64,000 nucleotides of DNA from contig JAEMWC010000138.1 of NCBI GenBank assembly GCA_016490735.1, positions 124,001 to 188,000 on the forward strand, in the 5' to 3' direction. Made by a program: the position numbers and the translations under genes. Below, piece by piece: positions 1 to 9,994 of this stretch; position 1 is the first letter of the stretch, and each line of letters begins with the position of its first letter. This stretch comes from Pachyseris speciosa. Its lineage: Eukaryota > Cnidaria > Anthozoa > Scleractinia > Pachyseridae. The notes under the pieces are model-generated. The model searched no databases. It worked only from the letters and a program-made list of their open reading frames with translations, and had not been told where the DNA came from.

Positions 1-780
1 CCGCAGCGACAAGAAAGCCAACTAGGCACGTCGCGAAGTGTTACACGCGAGCGCGAGACGCGAAACAAAGAAAGGAAAGACATCCTCGCGCTTGCGCGCG
101 TCCCCATCACTCTAAGATTTTAAAAAATGTTTGCTGTTGACATTTGAAACCTGATGTCATTAAGACAGCGTGCATTTTTTGTATTTGGGTTACGTTTTAG
201 GTTTTTTCGAATCAATCAGAGGACAGGTTCCTACAGGTCTTTGAAACGTCAAGTTACTATGTTTGAAAGAGTGTAGCGAAATCTAAGGTTTAACCCCCAC
301 CATGACCACTGTTTTGTAATCATTAAAGAAATCTAATCTATTTTAAAAAGACAACAGAAATCTCGTAGTATAAAACATAACAATCAATCCGTTTTAACCT
401 CATATGCTCGCGTAGTTTCACTACGGGAGGAAAGATTGCGTGACGAGCCAAAAGACGTCTGCGTAGGAGGCTACTTTGACACCTTCTCGATAAAAAAAAT
501 GCGACGCAATCAATGGTCTTTGTCTCAATGACCTGACCCTCCATGTTGTGCCGATGGTACACGTGGTGGTCTGGTGAGGAACAATGGTTATTTGTCTGGC
601 CAGAAGCCGAGATCCGAGAGTCCTAGAGTTTTCTGGAGTCCTGTTACATTGTACGTCAAAGATGTGTTAGCCCTTTATAACTACCAAGCATTTTGCCGAA
701 AAACACCTTTTGAAGATCGTCGAGCCATTTTGTGGCCAGAATCTAGCCAACAAGAACCAAAACTGCCGAAAACAGTTTGA
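1..780. other. Non-coding stretch, no gene seen
   Basis: The short open frames here overlap on both strands and show no family motif or paired splice signals. I see no repeat that I can delimit. Treated as intergenic. Confidence 0.5.
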
Positions 781-819
781 TGATGGAGCTCCTCGCGCCC
801 TTCTGTCCCTGATGCTTTA

Positions 820-922
820 GCCTGCGTAGCTGGCGGTTTTGTGGGCGAGCGCGCGAGCGAGCGGCGAAGCCTCCGCCCCATGCTCCTCGCGCGCTCACCG
901 ACAAAACCGCCGGCTACGCAGT
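820..922. mobile_element. Short inverted-repeat (MITE-like) element
   Basis: Two 22-bp arms, 821-842 and 901-922, are reverse complements with one or two mismatches. They flank a GC-rich centre rich in GCGCGAGC-type runs. The GC content is far above the surroundings. There is no coding capacity. The structure fits a small foldback or MITE element, or a hairpin-forming repeat; no target duplication was identified. Confidence 0.6.
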
Positions 923-1489
923 CTACTTATGCTTAATATTAGCTTTCCAAGTTCGGCCATGTACAGGGTTGAAAAGTTTCACTGCCCCCTCTCCTTTTAC
1001 CTTTCGCTTTCCATGCCTCGCTTTCTTTTTCTCTTGCTGGGCATTTTCTTTCGGTGGGAAAAGATTTGTGGAAACTTTTAGGATCATAGGATTAGATGGA
1101 AGGAAGTGCAGGTGGGTAGAGGAACAAGATTTTCATTCAAATTTTTGGCTCAACGTCACTTGATTTTTTCGCGTTTTCTCCGGCCTGTTTGACGAAATCG
1201 TGCTCAGTCGGGTGTGGTTTGAAAGATCTCTTCCCCTACACATGCTACATGTAAGAGTTGTCCATGAGCCTTAAAACTGATGACGTCACAAGCGGAACAA
1301 GGGACGTGGTTCTGCGCGGCCGGTTTTGGCCAGTGTGGTAGTTAATGGTACTCGATTTGGCATCTTATGGGCAAGTTGGGTTTATTATGCTCAAAGGTGG
1401 ATTTTTTTCAGAAAAGTGTGTCCTTTGCTTAATCTAGTCTAGTGCTAAGGTCAGGCAGAAAAAAAATTGAAACAGACCGCCAAGTTAAG
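923..1489. other. Non-coding stretch
   Basis: No convincing ORF, repeat or RNA gene was seen. The two overlapping 64-80-codon frames at 839-1163 lack any recognisable motif. Confidence 0.45.
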
Positions 1490-1665
1490 TTCCGCGATCC
1501 GCACTTCAAAACAAACAAAATCCATAATCCACGCTGAAATATTGAAGAAATCCGTGATCCGCTGAGCGTTCAAAATCCGCCAATCCGCAAAATGTATCCT
1601 CAAAATCCGAAATCCGAGTAGTTTTTTTTAGCCAAATCCGCCGATCCGCCAACCTATTCATCCCC
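1490..1665. repeat. Degenerate AATCCGC-motif repeat cluster
   Basis: The heptamer-like motif AATCCGC/GATCCGC and variants recur about ten times within some 170 bp, at irregular spacing. It looks like a decayed simple or satellite-like repeat, with no coding capacity. Confidence 0.6.
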
Positions 1666-1807
1666 CTCTTTCAGCGTTTTGGCACCACTGACTACATAAA
1701 TTTTAAAGCACAATTACTCAGAATATTAGTTTGGTTAAAAAAAAAAACCCTCTGGTGCCCAGGGTATCATCTAATGTATCAAACGACCGCCTTTCTCAAG
1801 TTGTTAC

Positions 1808-2177
1808 TTTAATGGCATTTTTCATCACCGTTGCTTGGGCTTCGATGACTGTTTCAAATTCCGCTGGCCGAGCAGATTCTCTCGATGTAAGTCGATGTTG
1901 CACGAATAATAATAAAAACTTAGAAAACAGTTCGTACTCACCTACAATTTCTAGTTCAGCTGGAACTATCGAGCCGCCCGGCGGGAGAAGACCCTCACGA
2001 CCCCTTAGGTTAAAATGGCTCTGCAACACAAAAAATAAGAAAAGAATTCGATTCTGTAATTTCTTCCCAAACGCCTCAAGAAAGTAGACGGTAAATTGCG
2101 CCAATGATACTTACCAAAAGGCCAATGAAAGTGAACAAGCTTGTTATCCAAAGTTTCAGAAAATCCCGAAAACAAAC
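1808..2177 (-). CDS. Possible partial spliced gene (three exons)
   Basis: Three minus-strand blocks share one frame through consensus splice sites. Block a (about 2177 to 2115) ends with donor G/GTAAGTAT and encodes a hydrophobic stretch containing LWITSLFTFIGLL, a possible membrane segment. Block b (2020 to 1942) follows acceptor TTGCAG and ends with donor G/GTGAGTAC; it encodes SHFNLRGREGLLPPGG and on. Block c (1878 to 1808) follows an AG and ends before GTAACA; it encodes ESARPAEFETVIEAQATVMK and on. Blocks b and c together are 150 nt, an exact codon multiple. No start or stop belonging to the gene is visible, so this would be a fragment. I do not recognise the family. If real, it could be a single-pass membrane protein. 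The plus-strand frame over 1731-2087 is then a shadow. Confidence 0.35.
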
Positions 2178-2379
2178 TCAGCACAGTAAAATGAACAAGT
2201 CAACTTTCAACGGAATGGTTCTTCGGCGGGTAGAATCCTCGAAAAATGTCAACGGTCTGTTACCGCTCTTAATGACAGATGAACAAACCGGTAACACAAG
2301 CGAACAAAGGACGTGCACAGAACTTTTAAAATAAAAAGACCACTCCTATTTTCCTGTCAACAATTAACCGTAAATGTGT

Positions 2380-2575
2380 TGTGAATTGTCTTGCCAGGAT
2401 CAGAAATATAACAATTTTCCCAGCAAGGACTGGAATTGGAAATCAGGCAGCCAGCAAATAAATAAATATTACGCAAAACCAGCTAGCAAAAGGATTGTTC
2501 TAAGGGAATGCCAGCCAGGGTTAAAAAGTGTGAGGAGCGGTTATTTTTGAAGAGCGGTTCGTTGGGTACTCCTGA
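2380..2575. repeat. Dispersed repeat rich in CCAGC/CTGGC, copy 1
   Basis: This stretch carries repeated CAGCCAGC/CCAGCAA words and ends with GAGCGGTTATTTTTGAAGAGCGG followed by CGTTGGGTACTCCTG. The same words, in the same order, recur at 16.9-17.02 kb, so both belong to one dispersed non-coding repeat family. Confidence 0.5.
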
Positions 2576-2859
2576 TTCATGATTGCGGTGCTTGAAAATC
2601 ATGGAAAATCAGAAAATGGTTGGGCGATATTCTAAACCTTTTGATTATATTCCCAACGCTCCACAGTTTCTGATGAACGAAACTCGAAAGACGCTAAAGA
2701 GAGCTCGCGATGTTTTGTTTCTGTTCTCTCTAGCTTTTGCGCGTCTCAAATACAACCGTTGACATATATAAAGTCTGATAAATGAAAGGTCATGAAAGAT
2801 CACGGAACAAAAGAGTTTTAGTTGAGACATTGATATCTCTGGCTCTACATGGCGCACAG

Positions 2860-3250
2860 AGAGATTGAAATGGCAAATTACTCTGTCTTAAACGGTGAAT
2901 TTCGTTACAAAAGTGCTTATTATGCGCCGTTTATTAATGAGTAATTTCTTTGCAAGCATTTAGTGTATAGAGTAATTGTTTATTTGGCACGTGCCGGCGA
3001 GCGTAAATTTGTGGCGTCACGACCATATCTCTTGTTCTACAAGGCGAACAAAGTCGATTGAAACGGTAAACTACTCAGTTTTATAAATGGTTAATTTCAT
3101 TATGGAACAGTACTGATGATGCGCCGTTTATTGAGGAGTTAGTTTTTTGAAAGCAAAGTTCAGAAAGTGTTTCTCTTTTCATTCTGCGCCGGCAAGCGTG
3201 AATTTGTGCTGTCGCAACAAAACATGTGATATCATATCTCTCTGGCTCAG
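2860..3250. repeat. Degenerate tandem duplication, about 197-bp period
   Basis: Marker words recur 197 bp apart: TGCGCCGTTTATT at 2923 and 3120, and GCCGGCGAGCGTAAATTTGTG near 2993 against GCCGGCAAGCGTGAATTTGTG near 3190. Flanking words (GATTGAAAtGGcAAAcTAC type) keep the same spacing. There are two clear copies and a partial third. No coding capacity. Confidence 0.65.
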
Positions 3251-3259
3251 CTTTTAGTC

Positions 3260-4079
3260 TTAAAAACTGAAATTCGTTATTTTCATTTTGCAAACTACAG
3301 ATTCCCATTTCGTTTCGCAAAGTATAGTAAGCCCATACATGTATGCCATATAGCACAGATGCTAAGATTTGCTAAGCAAGAAAGGCAGACACGATATCAA
3401 GTTTGTAAACGCGTTATTGAATGAAGGAGTAAACAGTTTCGTCAATAACTTTCATTCGTTTCCTTGATTATCGGGGTTTTTTTATTTCATTCTAGTGGCC
3501 TTGCATTTTCGGTTTTGTCTGGTTATCCGGCATTGGAGAAGTCATACGTGCAGTTGTTTCTCGTGCACTCTACATGTACATCAGAGTTGAATGTCGTTTC
3601 GACTCCGCGGTTGACAAATTGAACATAGGTTTCAAAACACTACATGCAAAGCGCTGAGCAATGAAAAAACTGGAGTTTGATTTCCCAAGTTGAAAGTTGG
3701 CTGCTCAAGTTACCTGTTGCGTGCTTAAAATGAATGTTGCGTGTTGCGTTGCGTGATTAACTTGACCGTTGCGTGCTCATGTTGAAAGTTGAAACAAAAA
3801 AAAGGTGAATGTTGAGTGCTACAGTTGAATGTCGAGTGGTCAACTTGACTTTTGACAGGGAACACCACACGGACCATACACTTGCGCACTCCAGAACGAA
3901 AATTTAACTGTAATAAGGCCAGGAAGATTAAAAGGAACTTGACATTTGAGGAAACGAATGAAAGTTAATCAAGGAAACTGTTTAGTACCTATTTCATTCA
4001 TTATTAAAAATCATGGGAAGGGAAACTAGTTCTTCGAGACGTGTTTCAAGTTGTTTCGAGCAAATTCTAAATTTAGCGT
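3260..4079. other. Non-coding stretch with degenerate GTTGCGTG-type repeats
   Basis: Around 3690-3850 the words GTTGCGTG, GTTGAAAGTTG and GTTGAATGTCGAG recur in loose tandem fashion, a low-complexity degenerate repeat. Nothing gene-like was seen in the rest. Confidence 0.45.
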
Positions 4080-4112
4080 CCCCCACCCCCCCCCCCACCC
4101 CCCCCCCCCCCA
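4080..4112. repeat. Poly(C) tract, G-quadruplex candidate on the minus strand
   Basis: A near-continuous run of C broken only by single A residues. On the minus strand this is long G runs, compatible with G-quadruplex formation. Confidence 0.8.
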
Positions 4113-5090
4113 CAACAAAAATAATACGGTAAATGTTCCACTCAAGAGAAAAGATGTCAAGTAGAAGATTAAAATAAGGCGTGCTTAACTAAAAGATTAC
4201 TAAGAAGTTTCCTAAAAATACAGTTAACCAGTGTACATTTCAAAATTTAGTATACCGGGACAAAAAAGTTGTCACTATTATTCGTTTTAATAACGGTAAA
4301 CTAAAACAGTAAATCGTTCGCCTCAATCTAAACCCATTAATTCATAGTAACATTTTTGTCCTGATTTGCAGATTTCGATGCTTAAGTATCAAGTAGTGAT
4401 TTCTGTCAAGCTGGCAATTTAGTTTTCGTGTATCTGCCTGGATCGTCACCAACTTTAAGCAAATGGATAATGAAGTATGCCAATTTTTTCACAAGAATAT
4501 CACCCACTTGATTACTTCAAAAAAGTTTCCTGGAAAGAGCGGAAAAGAATAAGATGGTATCAGATAAGCTGTTTAGAAACCAATCTTCGCGTGGTGCTAT
4601 GTTTCTTGCTAAGACGCGTAAGAAAAAAAGGACGGGTTTAGTATTGTTGACAAGGCAAAGAAATTTGGCATTAAAATTGGAAGTACTGAGCAAACCTTTT
4701 TTCAAGCAAAGTGGCTATGAGCCACTGACCGCAGGAAATGAATTATAAACCACTCTTGATTCCTTCTCCGGCAGGACATGTCCGGCGTAAACCCGTAATG
4801 ACTACAGTTTTTGTGGCAATTGGGAATGATATCTTATAGTAAACTGTAACAGCAGAGGGATTGTTGGAGCTGCTATGAATATCTATCATCGAAATGAATG
4901 TGTGACTAAGGCTGTAAATTTTCCCTGTCACATAGTCATATAGTAATTTAGAATAGAATATAAATAAACTATAAACATCCTTCTAAACTGACATCTATAG
5001 GAAAAATAACATATAATCTGTTGATCATGAATGGTAGTCAAAACTATTTTCAGATGTACTATACTCATGATTCTCGTATTGCTTCGCATG
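4113..5090. other. Non-coding stretch
   Basis: Overlapping 62-64-codon frames on both strands at 4517-4748 carry no motif. Nothing else was identified before the degenerate exon at 5094. Confidence 0.45.
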
Positions 5091-5093
5091 CAG

Positions 5094-5430
5094 GTTCATG
5101 CTGGTCCATATAGAAATCCTCGGTCTTTAGCTGCTCTTACGCACGTGGTTTCCAACCATTAAGAGGCTATTAAAGAGAACGCTTTTGTAGCAGTTGACAT
5201 CCAAGGCTACAAAAAAGTTCCAGTATTGGGGAAAGTTAAAAGTGTAGACGACATTACGTTCCAAATTGAATATTGGAAAGGGACATGGCGAAAAGAATGA
5301 CAGCCTTGGAAACTTCCAAGTGGAGAGGTGTGGTCTGACACATTACCAAAACCATGTGTCCTGTTGGTGGATTTTGCGCTTGACAGCAATAACAAGCTGC
5401 CATTTGAGACACAAAAATATTTAAACGAGA
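5094..5430 (+). pseudogene. Degenerate exon of an unidentified gene family, copy 1
   Basis: After a plausible splice acceptor (GCATGCAG, ending 5093) one frame reads VHAGPYRNPRSLAALTHVV, meets TAA at 5160-5162, continues with FVAVDIQGYKKVPVLGKVKS and FQIEYWKGTW, meets TGA at 5298-5300, and continues to about 5430. The same pattern (Y-x-G-x-Y-R-N-P-R, then F-V-A-hydrophobic, P-V-h-G-K-V, Y-W-K-G-T) is present at 19316-19600. That shared protein-level pattern in two diverged loci argues for descent from a real exon. The in-frame stops mark this copy as broken. I cannot name the family. It may be a multicopy host gene or a transposon-carried gene. Confidence 0.5.
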
Positions 5431-5679
5431 CTTATTAGAAACTTCACAGAGTGATGCCAAGCAAGCAATAATAGTGAACATTCTTTTCTTGTTAATGCAA
5501 ATATCTATAGTAATTCGACAGTTCTTGTTTATAACGGGAACGTAATCAATTTCATTTTTGCATTTATTTAGTAACGTAGGAAAGTGTTATTATCATTTTG
5601 TATTCATTTATTCATTTGCGATTTGCCACGAAATTTAAATTTTCTATGAAAAGTATAGATCGTAAATCGACTTTGGTAG
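5431..5679. other. Non-coding stretch
   Basis: AT-rich, with no ORF or repeat that I can support. Confidence 0.4.
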
Positions 5680-6050
5680 TTTTTCCATGGTCATTTTCAT
5701 TGTTTCTTATAGTTGGAAAGTCCTTAGCCTTTACCTCAGTTTGTCCGATGACGTTGGAAATTCCCATGGTCATTTTAAGCTTTTTCTTAGATGACGTTGG
5801 AAATTTCCACGGTCACTTTCATTGTTTGTTCTACTTGGAAAGTCCTTAGCCTTTGCCTCAGTTTGTCCGATGACGTTGGAAATTTCCATGGTCATTTTAA
5901 GCTTTTTCTTAAATGACGTTGGAAATTTCCACGGTCACTTTTATTGTTTGTTATACTTGGAAAGTCCTTAGCCTTTGCCTCAGTTTGTCCGAAATGACGT
6001 TGAAAATTCCCATGGTCATTTTGAGCTTTTTCTAGAATAAAGTTGGAAAT
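5680..6050. repeat. 122-bp tandem repeat, about three copies
   Basis: The marker GGAAAGTCCTTAGCCTT occurs at 5715, 5837 and 5959, exactly 122 bp apart. The words between (CAGTTTGTCCGATGACGTTGG, CATGGTCATTTTAAGC, TTTCCACGGTCAC) repeat in the same order. Each unit also contains an internal half-unit (GACGTTGGAAATT, CCAYGGTCA). Any ORF across it is a by-product of the repeat. Confidence 0.85.
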
Positions 6051-7885
6051 TTACATGGTCAGTGTTTATTTTCCACGGATATATGTACTTCATTGGGAGA
6101 ATTTAAGCATTCGTACATGTAGCAAAAAACTAATAGCAATAGGCAATTTTGTGCTTATCTTTTCGAGCGCTTGGAATCTTTTTTGAAATAAGTTGCAATT
6201 TTTGACATTAATTTCTTTTTGTGGCAATAAAATGAAAGAATTCCTCAATTCTTTCCGCTTTGATTTGGTGAAAAATAAACTATTTTATAGTATAGTTTCC
6301 ATCCGTTTAAAGCAAGAAATCTGGTAATTTTCAAATAAAATCCTGCTTTTTCACATTTGTCCTAATTGCAAAAAAATGGTACAGACGACGCATATTTTGT
6401 TAGTTTATGACAGTCATGCCCCTATCTCGATTAAAATTAGGTCTTATTAACCTAATTTTTACCAGATTTTCACGTTTTTCTGGCATTTTTAACCCTCAAT
6501 TATCGAATATGTGCCATAATTCAAATTTTAGAATATTGCACTTGGCTTTAGAACGTGTTTTAGACTTTGTATGATGTCTCTAGTGGACACTCCGAGAAAG
6601 AGGTGAAGAATGTGCTGTTGTGTCTTCTCGTGTTTGCTTGGCAGTTTTACTTTGATTACAATGTGCCACCAGAGAATCTGACTTGAACGACCCAAGTAGA
6701 TATTTTTTATTTATTTTTTTATTTTGAATTCCTTGAATGGAGGACTGAATTGTTGATGAATGAACTGAACGTTTTTCACTTTAAGTACTAATTATTCTTG
6801 ACTTTCAAATAATCAAAATAAAAACAAAATTGTGATAAGGGTTGAAAGGCTGAACTCAGCAGAAGCCGTTGTTTTGTCAAGGCAAGATTTAATTGCTTGC
6901 CTACTGACAATTTCCTAGTTGAGGTTGTCCCTTGGGGCAACCTTGCTTGGGCTATAATCTGCAGCCTGTGGGTTCTTGCTTTCCTATTTGACCTGGCTCA
7001 CATTTGTATAGCATACATGTTCTTTTCCATCCGGGATGCCAAATTTACCCGATTCACTATTTCAAACACAATCTTGCCAGTTTCTGCAATCAACAAGTTC
7101 AGTACTCCAAGATTGGAATGAGAAAGAGAAAAAGCAAACAAAAGAAGAATCGCATACATGTAAGTCGAAAAAAACTTCTCAACTGTTTTGTAATCCAACA
7201 AAGCTAAGACAGTAAAAGAGAATTGCTGAGCTTGATAATTAAACTGTAAGAGTGCTGGCCATAAATTTAAACAAATGCCTGTTTCTATAAATGGAAGAAA
7301 CCAAAGAAGAAAACGAAAGACTTCTTTATTCTGCAAGCTGATAAATTTAAGGAAGTAGATAGTTAACTGTTTCTTGAATTTTTTTTTAATGAAAAACATT
7401 TCGTGAGATCCAACTTAATTTCTTTTTATCAATGAAGTAAAAGCCATGTTAAATCTTATTCCTCCCACTAGTTTTCCACAGCTTTTGGGGGTCAACATGG
7501 AACCAGATCCTATTTCAATGACCCAATTTCTAGGTTTTAATCTAGAAAGTGTAACCTTAGACAACGTTTCCAAGAGACTTTGTTACATCAGTGAAATGGC
7601 CAGTATCATGTTCACCAGGGACTCAATGCAATTCACCTTTCAGGTTTTATTCATAATGACAATTTGAAGCCTAATAATGTTATTGTTATGGTTGAAGTAA
7701 GAGGTCTTATTATAATGCTTCTGTCATTGACTTTAAAAATGCATGTCACCTACTTCATAAAGGAATATTTTACAAGATAATTACTAAGAAGCATTTAAAA
7801 ATGTATCCTCATTTGGCACCTGGACAACTGGTACGGTGTAGCTGGTGATTTGCCAGTGTCTTCTGCCAGTGTCGATGTAATCGTA
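6051..7885. other. AT-rich non-coding stretch
   Basis: Open frames at 6897-7399 overlap on both strands and have low-complexity hydrophobic or Lys-rich content, without motifs. A short Met-initiated frame at 7446-7667 is unsupported by splice or family evidence. No RNA gene was seen. Confidence 0.4.
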
Positions 7886-7931
7886 AATTTTGGGGGTCAC
7901 GATTTAACGTTAAATCGTGACCCCCAAAATT
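7886..7931. repeat. Perfect 46-bp palindrome without spacer
   Basis: Every base from 7886 to 7931 pairs with its mirror around a centre between 7908 and 7909 (AACGTT). Each 23-nt arm contains TTTTGGGGGTCACGATTTAA or its complement. It could form a cruciform in DNA or a hairpin in RNA. It lies 145 bp upstream of a hammerhead-like core and may belong to the same retroelement-derived repeat. Confidence 0.9.
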
Positions 7932-8076
7932 AACTATTTTGTAACGCAGGATTTACGTTGTATCCTGTGCGTATTTGTTTGTGGGTGTTTTTTGCTGTTC
8001 ACACCCTACTCTGAACGTGCTTTATACTGTAAATGTTTAGTATAAACGTAGTTCAATTTGTAATCTTGTTAAATGC

Positions 8077-8110
8077 CTGATGAAGTCTGTCTGATCAGAC
8101 GAAACCGGTC
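8077..8110 (+). ncRNA. Hammerhead-ribozyme-like core, possibly from a Penelope-type element
   Basis: CTGATGA at 8077-8083 is followed, after one extra A, by a 5-bp stem II (GTCTG 8085-8089 with CAGAC 8096-8100, six-base loop), then GAAA at 8101-8104 and the self-complementary ACCGGT with a following C at 8110. This matches the order of the type I hammerhead core with a minimal stem III. Such motifs are known from Penelope-like elements and small retrozymes of animals. Weak points: the extra A before stem II, and no good stem I next to the core (only TTGTT 8066-8070 with AACAA 8119-8123 at a distance). It is probably a decayed or non-canonical copy. Confidence 0.4.
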
Positions 8111-8667
8111 TGATAATAAACAAAATGGACAAGATCTGTTGTTGTGTGCTGCTCACTAGTTTTTGTTTAAAAAATTGTCATAAATTAAGTCTCTTAAATT
8201 CTGTTTTAGGTACTGACTGTACCAGTTGGCAAAGGTGGTCAGGTTTTACATTATATTCAAGTATTAATGATAAAAGCACCGGTTTTGGTTGATGTATTAC
8301 CTTTCAGTTTATGCAAGATATTTTGTTATTGTTTGCAGATTGAGAAGTGAATCTACAAATTCCACTCTCAAATGCAATTTTTACTAAAAATACTAAAAGA
8401 AATTCCAGAGAAGGTCAAAGTGCACAACAACAACAAAAAAAAAAGAGTAAAGAAGATCGAGGTTTCATTTTCAATTTCCACAAACCATGCATAACATATA
8501 GTTTCTGTTAGTCTCACATACATGTATCATTTAAATGGGACTAAAATGTATTTCGAAGGTTAATACAAAGTTTAAAATAAAATTGTTTCATTACATTGGG
8601 TTGTAACTGTTTTTATTTTCCTATTGTTTTCATTTTAAACGGTAATGTTGATTATTTAGAGGTTACA
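8111..8667. other. Non-coding stretch
   Basis: The first 50 bp downstream of the hammerhead-like core (TAATAAAC, TTGTTGTTGTG) look like the 3' part of a retroelement. The rest is AT-rich with no supported feature. Confidence 0.4.
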
Positions 8668-9257
8668 AACACTGTACAGAGTTTTAAAATGATAACGAAA
8701 GCTGAAAACAGGTTGTTTTGGATCAATTCTGGGTACCATTAAGATAAGTTAGATTAATTAATTTGGTGTGATTTTTACCATTTCAAATGGTTAAAGCTAC
8801 TGATTGTTTGGAGGTTAGAACAACCTTTTCTGAATAACCCATTTTTTATAGTCAAAATAACGGAAAGTAACTTTAAAAAATGGGTTGTCTCAGATGCATC
8901 CTTCGTACTTTTTACATGAGTTAAATGGACTGATTTGCAAAGTTAAAACAACGAATGTAGGGTTATTTCAACCCAGTCAAAAGTTGTAGTTTCAACTCAT
9001 TATGAATCGGTTAATTCAACTGTTGATAACATGTCAAAACAACATCTACACGGGAGAAGATTCAACTAAACGTAAAAGTTAATATAACCCACCCCGTTGT
9101 TAATACAACTTAAAAGAATCAGTTACTTTGAACCAGAAAAAATTGGTTGTTTCCATCAATTTACATTGGTCGTATTAACCATTTAAGTGTGGGTTGCCTC
9201 AGATGCATTTTACAACAATTTTAATTGGTTGGTTTAACTAGTCAGTTTTTACAGTGT
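8668..9257. mobile_element. Possible MITE-like repeat region
   Basis: CACTGTACAG near 8670 and TTTTTACAGTG near 9247 form short inverted ends. Internally GGGTTGYCTCAGATGCAT occurs twice in direct orientation, near 8882 and 9191. There is no coding capacity. The boundaries are approximate because the terminal repeats are short. Confidence 0.35.
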
Positions 9258-9994
9258 ATTTGTTTGTCAAGAAGAGGGCTGTATTAAGACTTTTCAGCGG
9301 TCATCAGCTTTACAGGCTCATCTACATGTGGGAAAGTATGAACGATCCCTGGAAAAAGAAACTGTACCCGACAAGGAGAAGTGAGGCTACGCAGCGAAAA
9401 GAACTGGGGAAAGGATTCACGTTCCGACATTCAGTGGCAGTGGACCACCCTATGTGGGTGCATCTTGGGATGGGTACTATGAACAGTGAAGAGGAAAACT
9501 AACTTTATAGAAAGTAAAGAATACCTTACCGAACACTTTTTGATTGGAGAGGAGCGCGGAAAGAATGAAAGCCGACCCAAAAGACGTTTCGACGGTTTCG
9601 AGTGACATGCGCAAAGTAAGGAGTGAATTAGGAGCTCGCCTTTTCCTCGGGAGCGACGGTCTGTCACCACAACAAGTGACCTCTACTGGCAGCGAAACTA
9701 CGAAAGGTCTCATCGAAGGACCATGAAGAATCCAGCAGCGACGATGAATCTTTGTATTCAACCTTCACGCAGTCGTTAAAGAGAACGTTGCCTTGCGTCA
9801 CCCTATTTTTTCGCTGTCGCGAAACATGCAATTTGGTACATAATAGCAAATTATCGAGTTTATTAATAAGAATACTAAGGGAGATTTGTGCGGATCTCAG
9901 ATTAAGTGTAGGTGATATTGCACAGAGAGGGAAAAAGCAATATATTGATAGAAACAAATTGTTCAGGCTGTTAGGGAACGTTCTTGTACCGTGA
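9254..9994 (+). other. Unassigned open frames, possible decayed exon
   Basis: Frames at 9254-9502 and 9752-9994 are open. The second, read back to about 9690, has coding-like composition: an acidic Ser-rich start (EESSSDDES), then LIRILREICADLRLS and GKKQYIDRNKLFRLL. I recognise no domain. Minus-strand frames overlap the same bases. No consistent splice model was found, so I do not call a gene. Confidence 0.25.

Noticed and set aside
1731..2087. 118-codon plus-strand frame as a gene
   Set aside because: The minus strand of the same region has matching splice sites and phases. The plus frame has none and ends in a Lys/Arg/Phe-rich low-quality tail.
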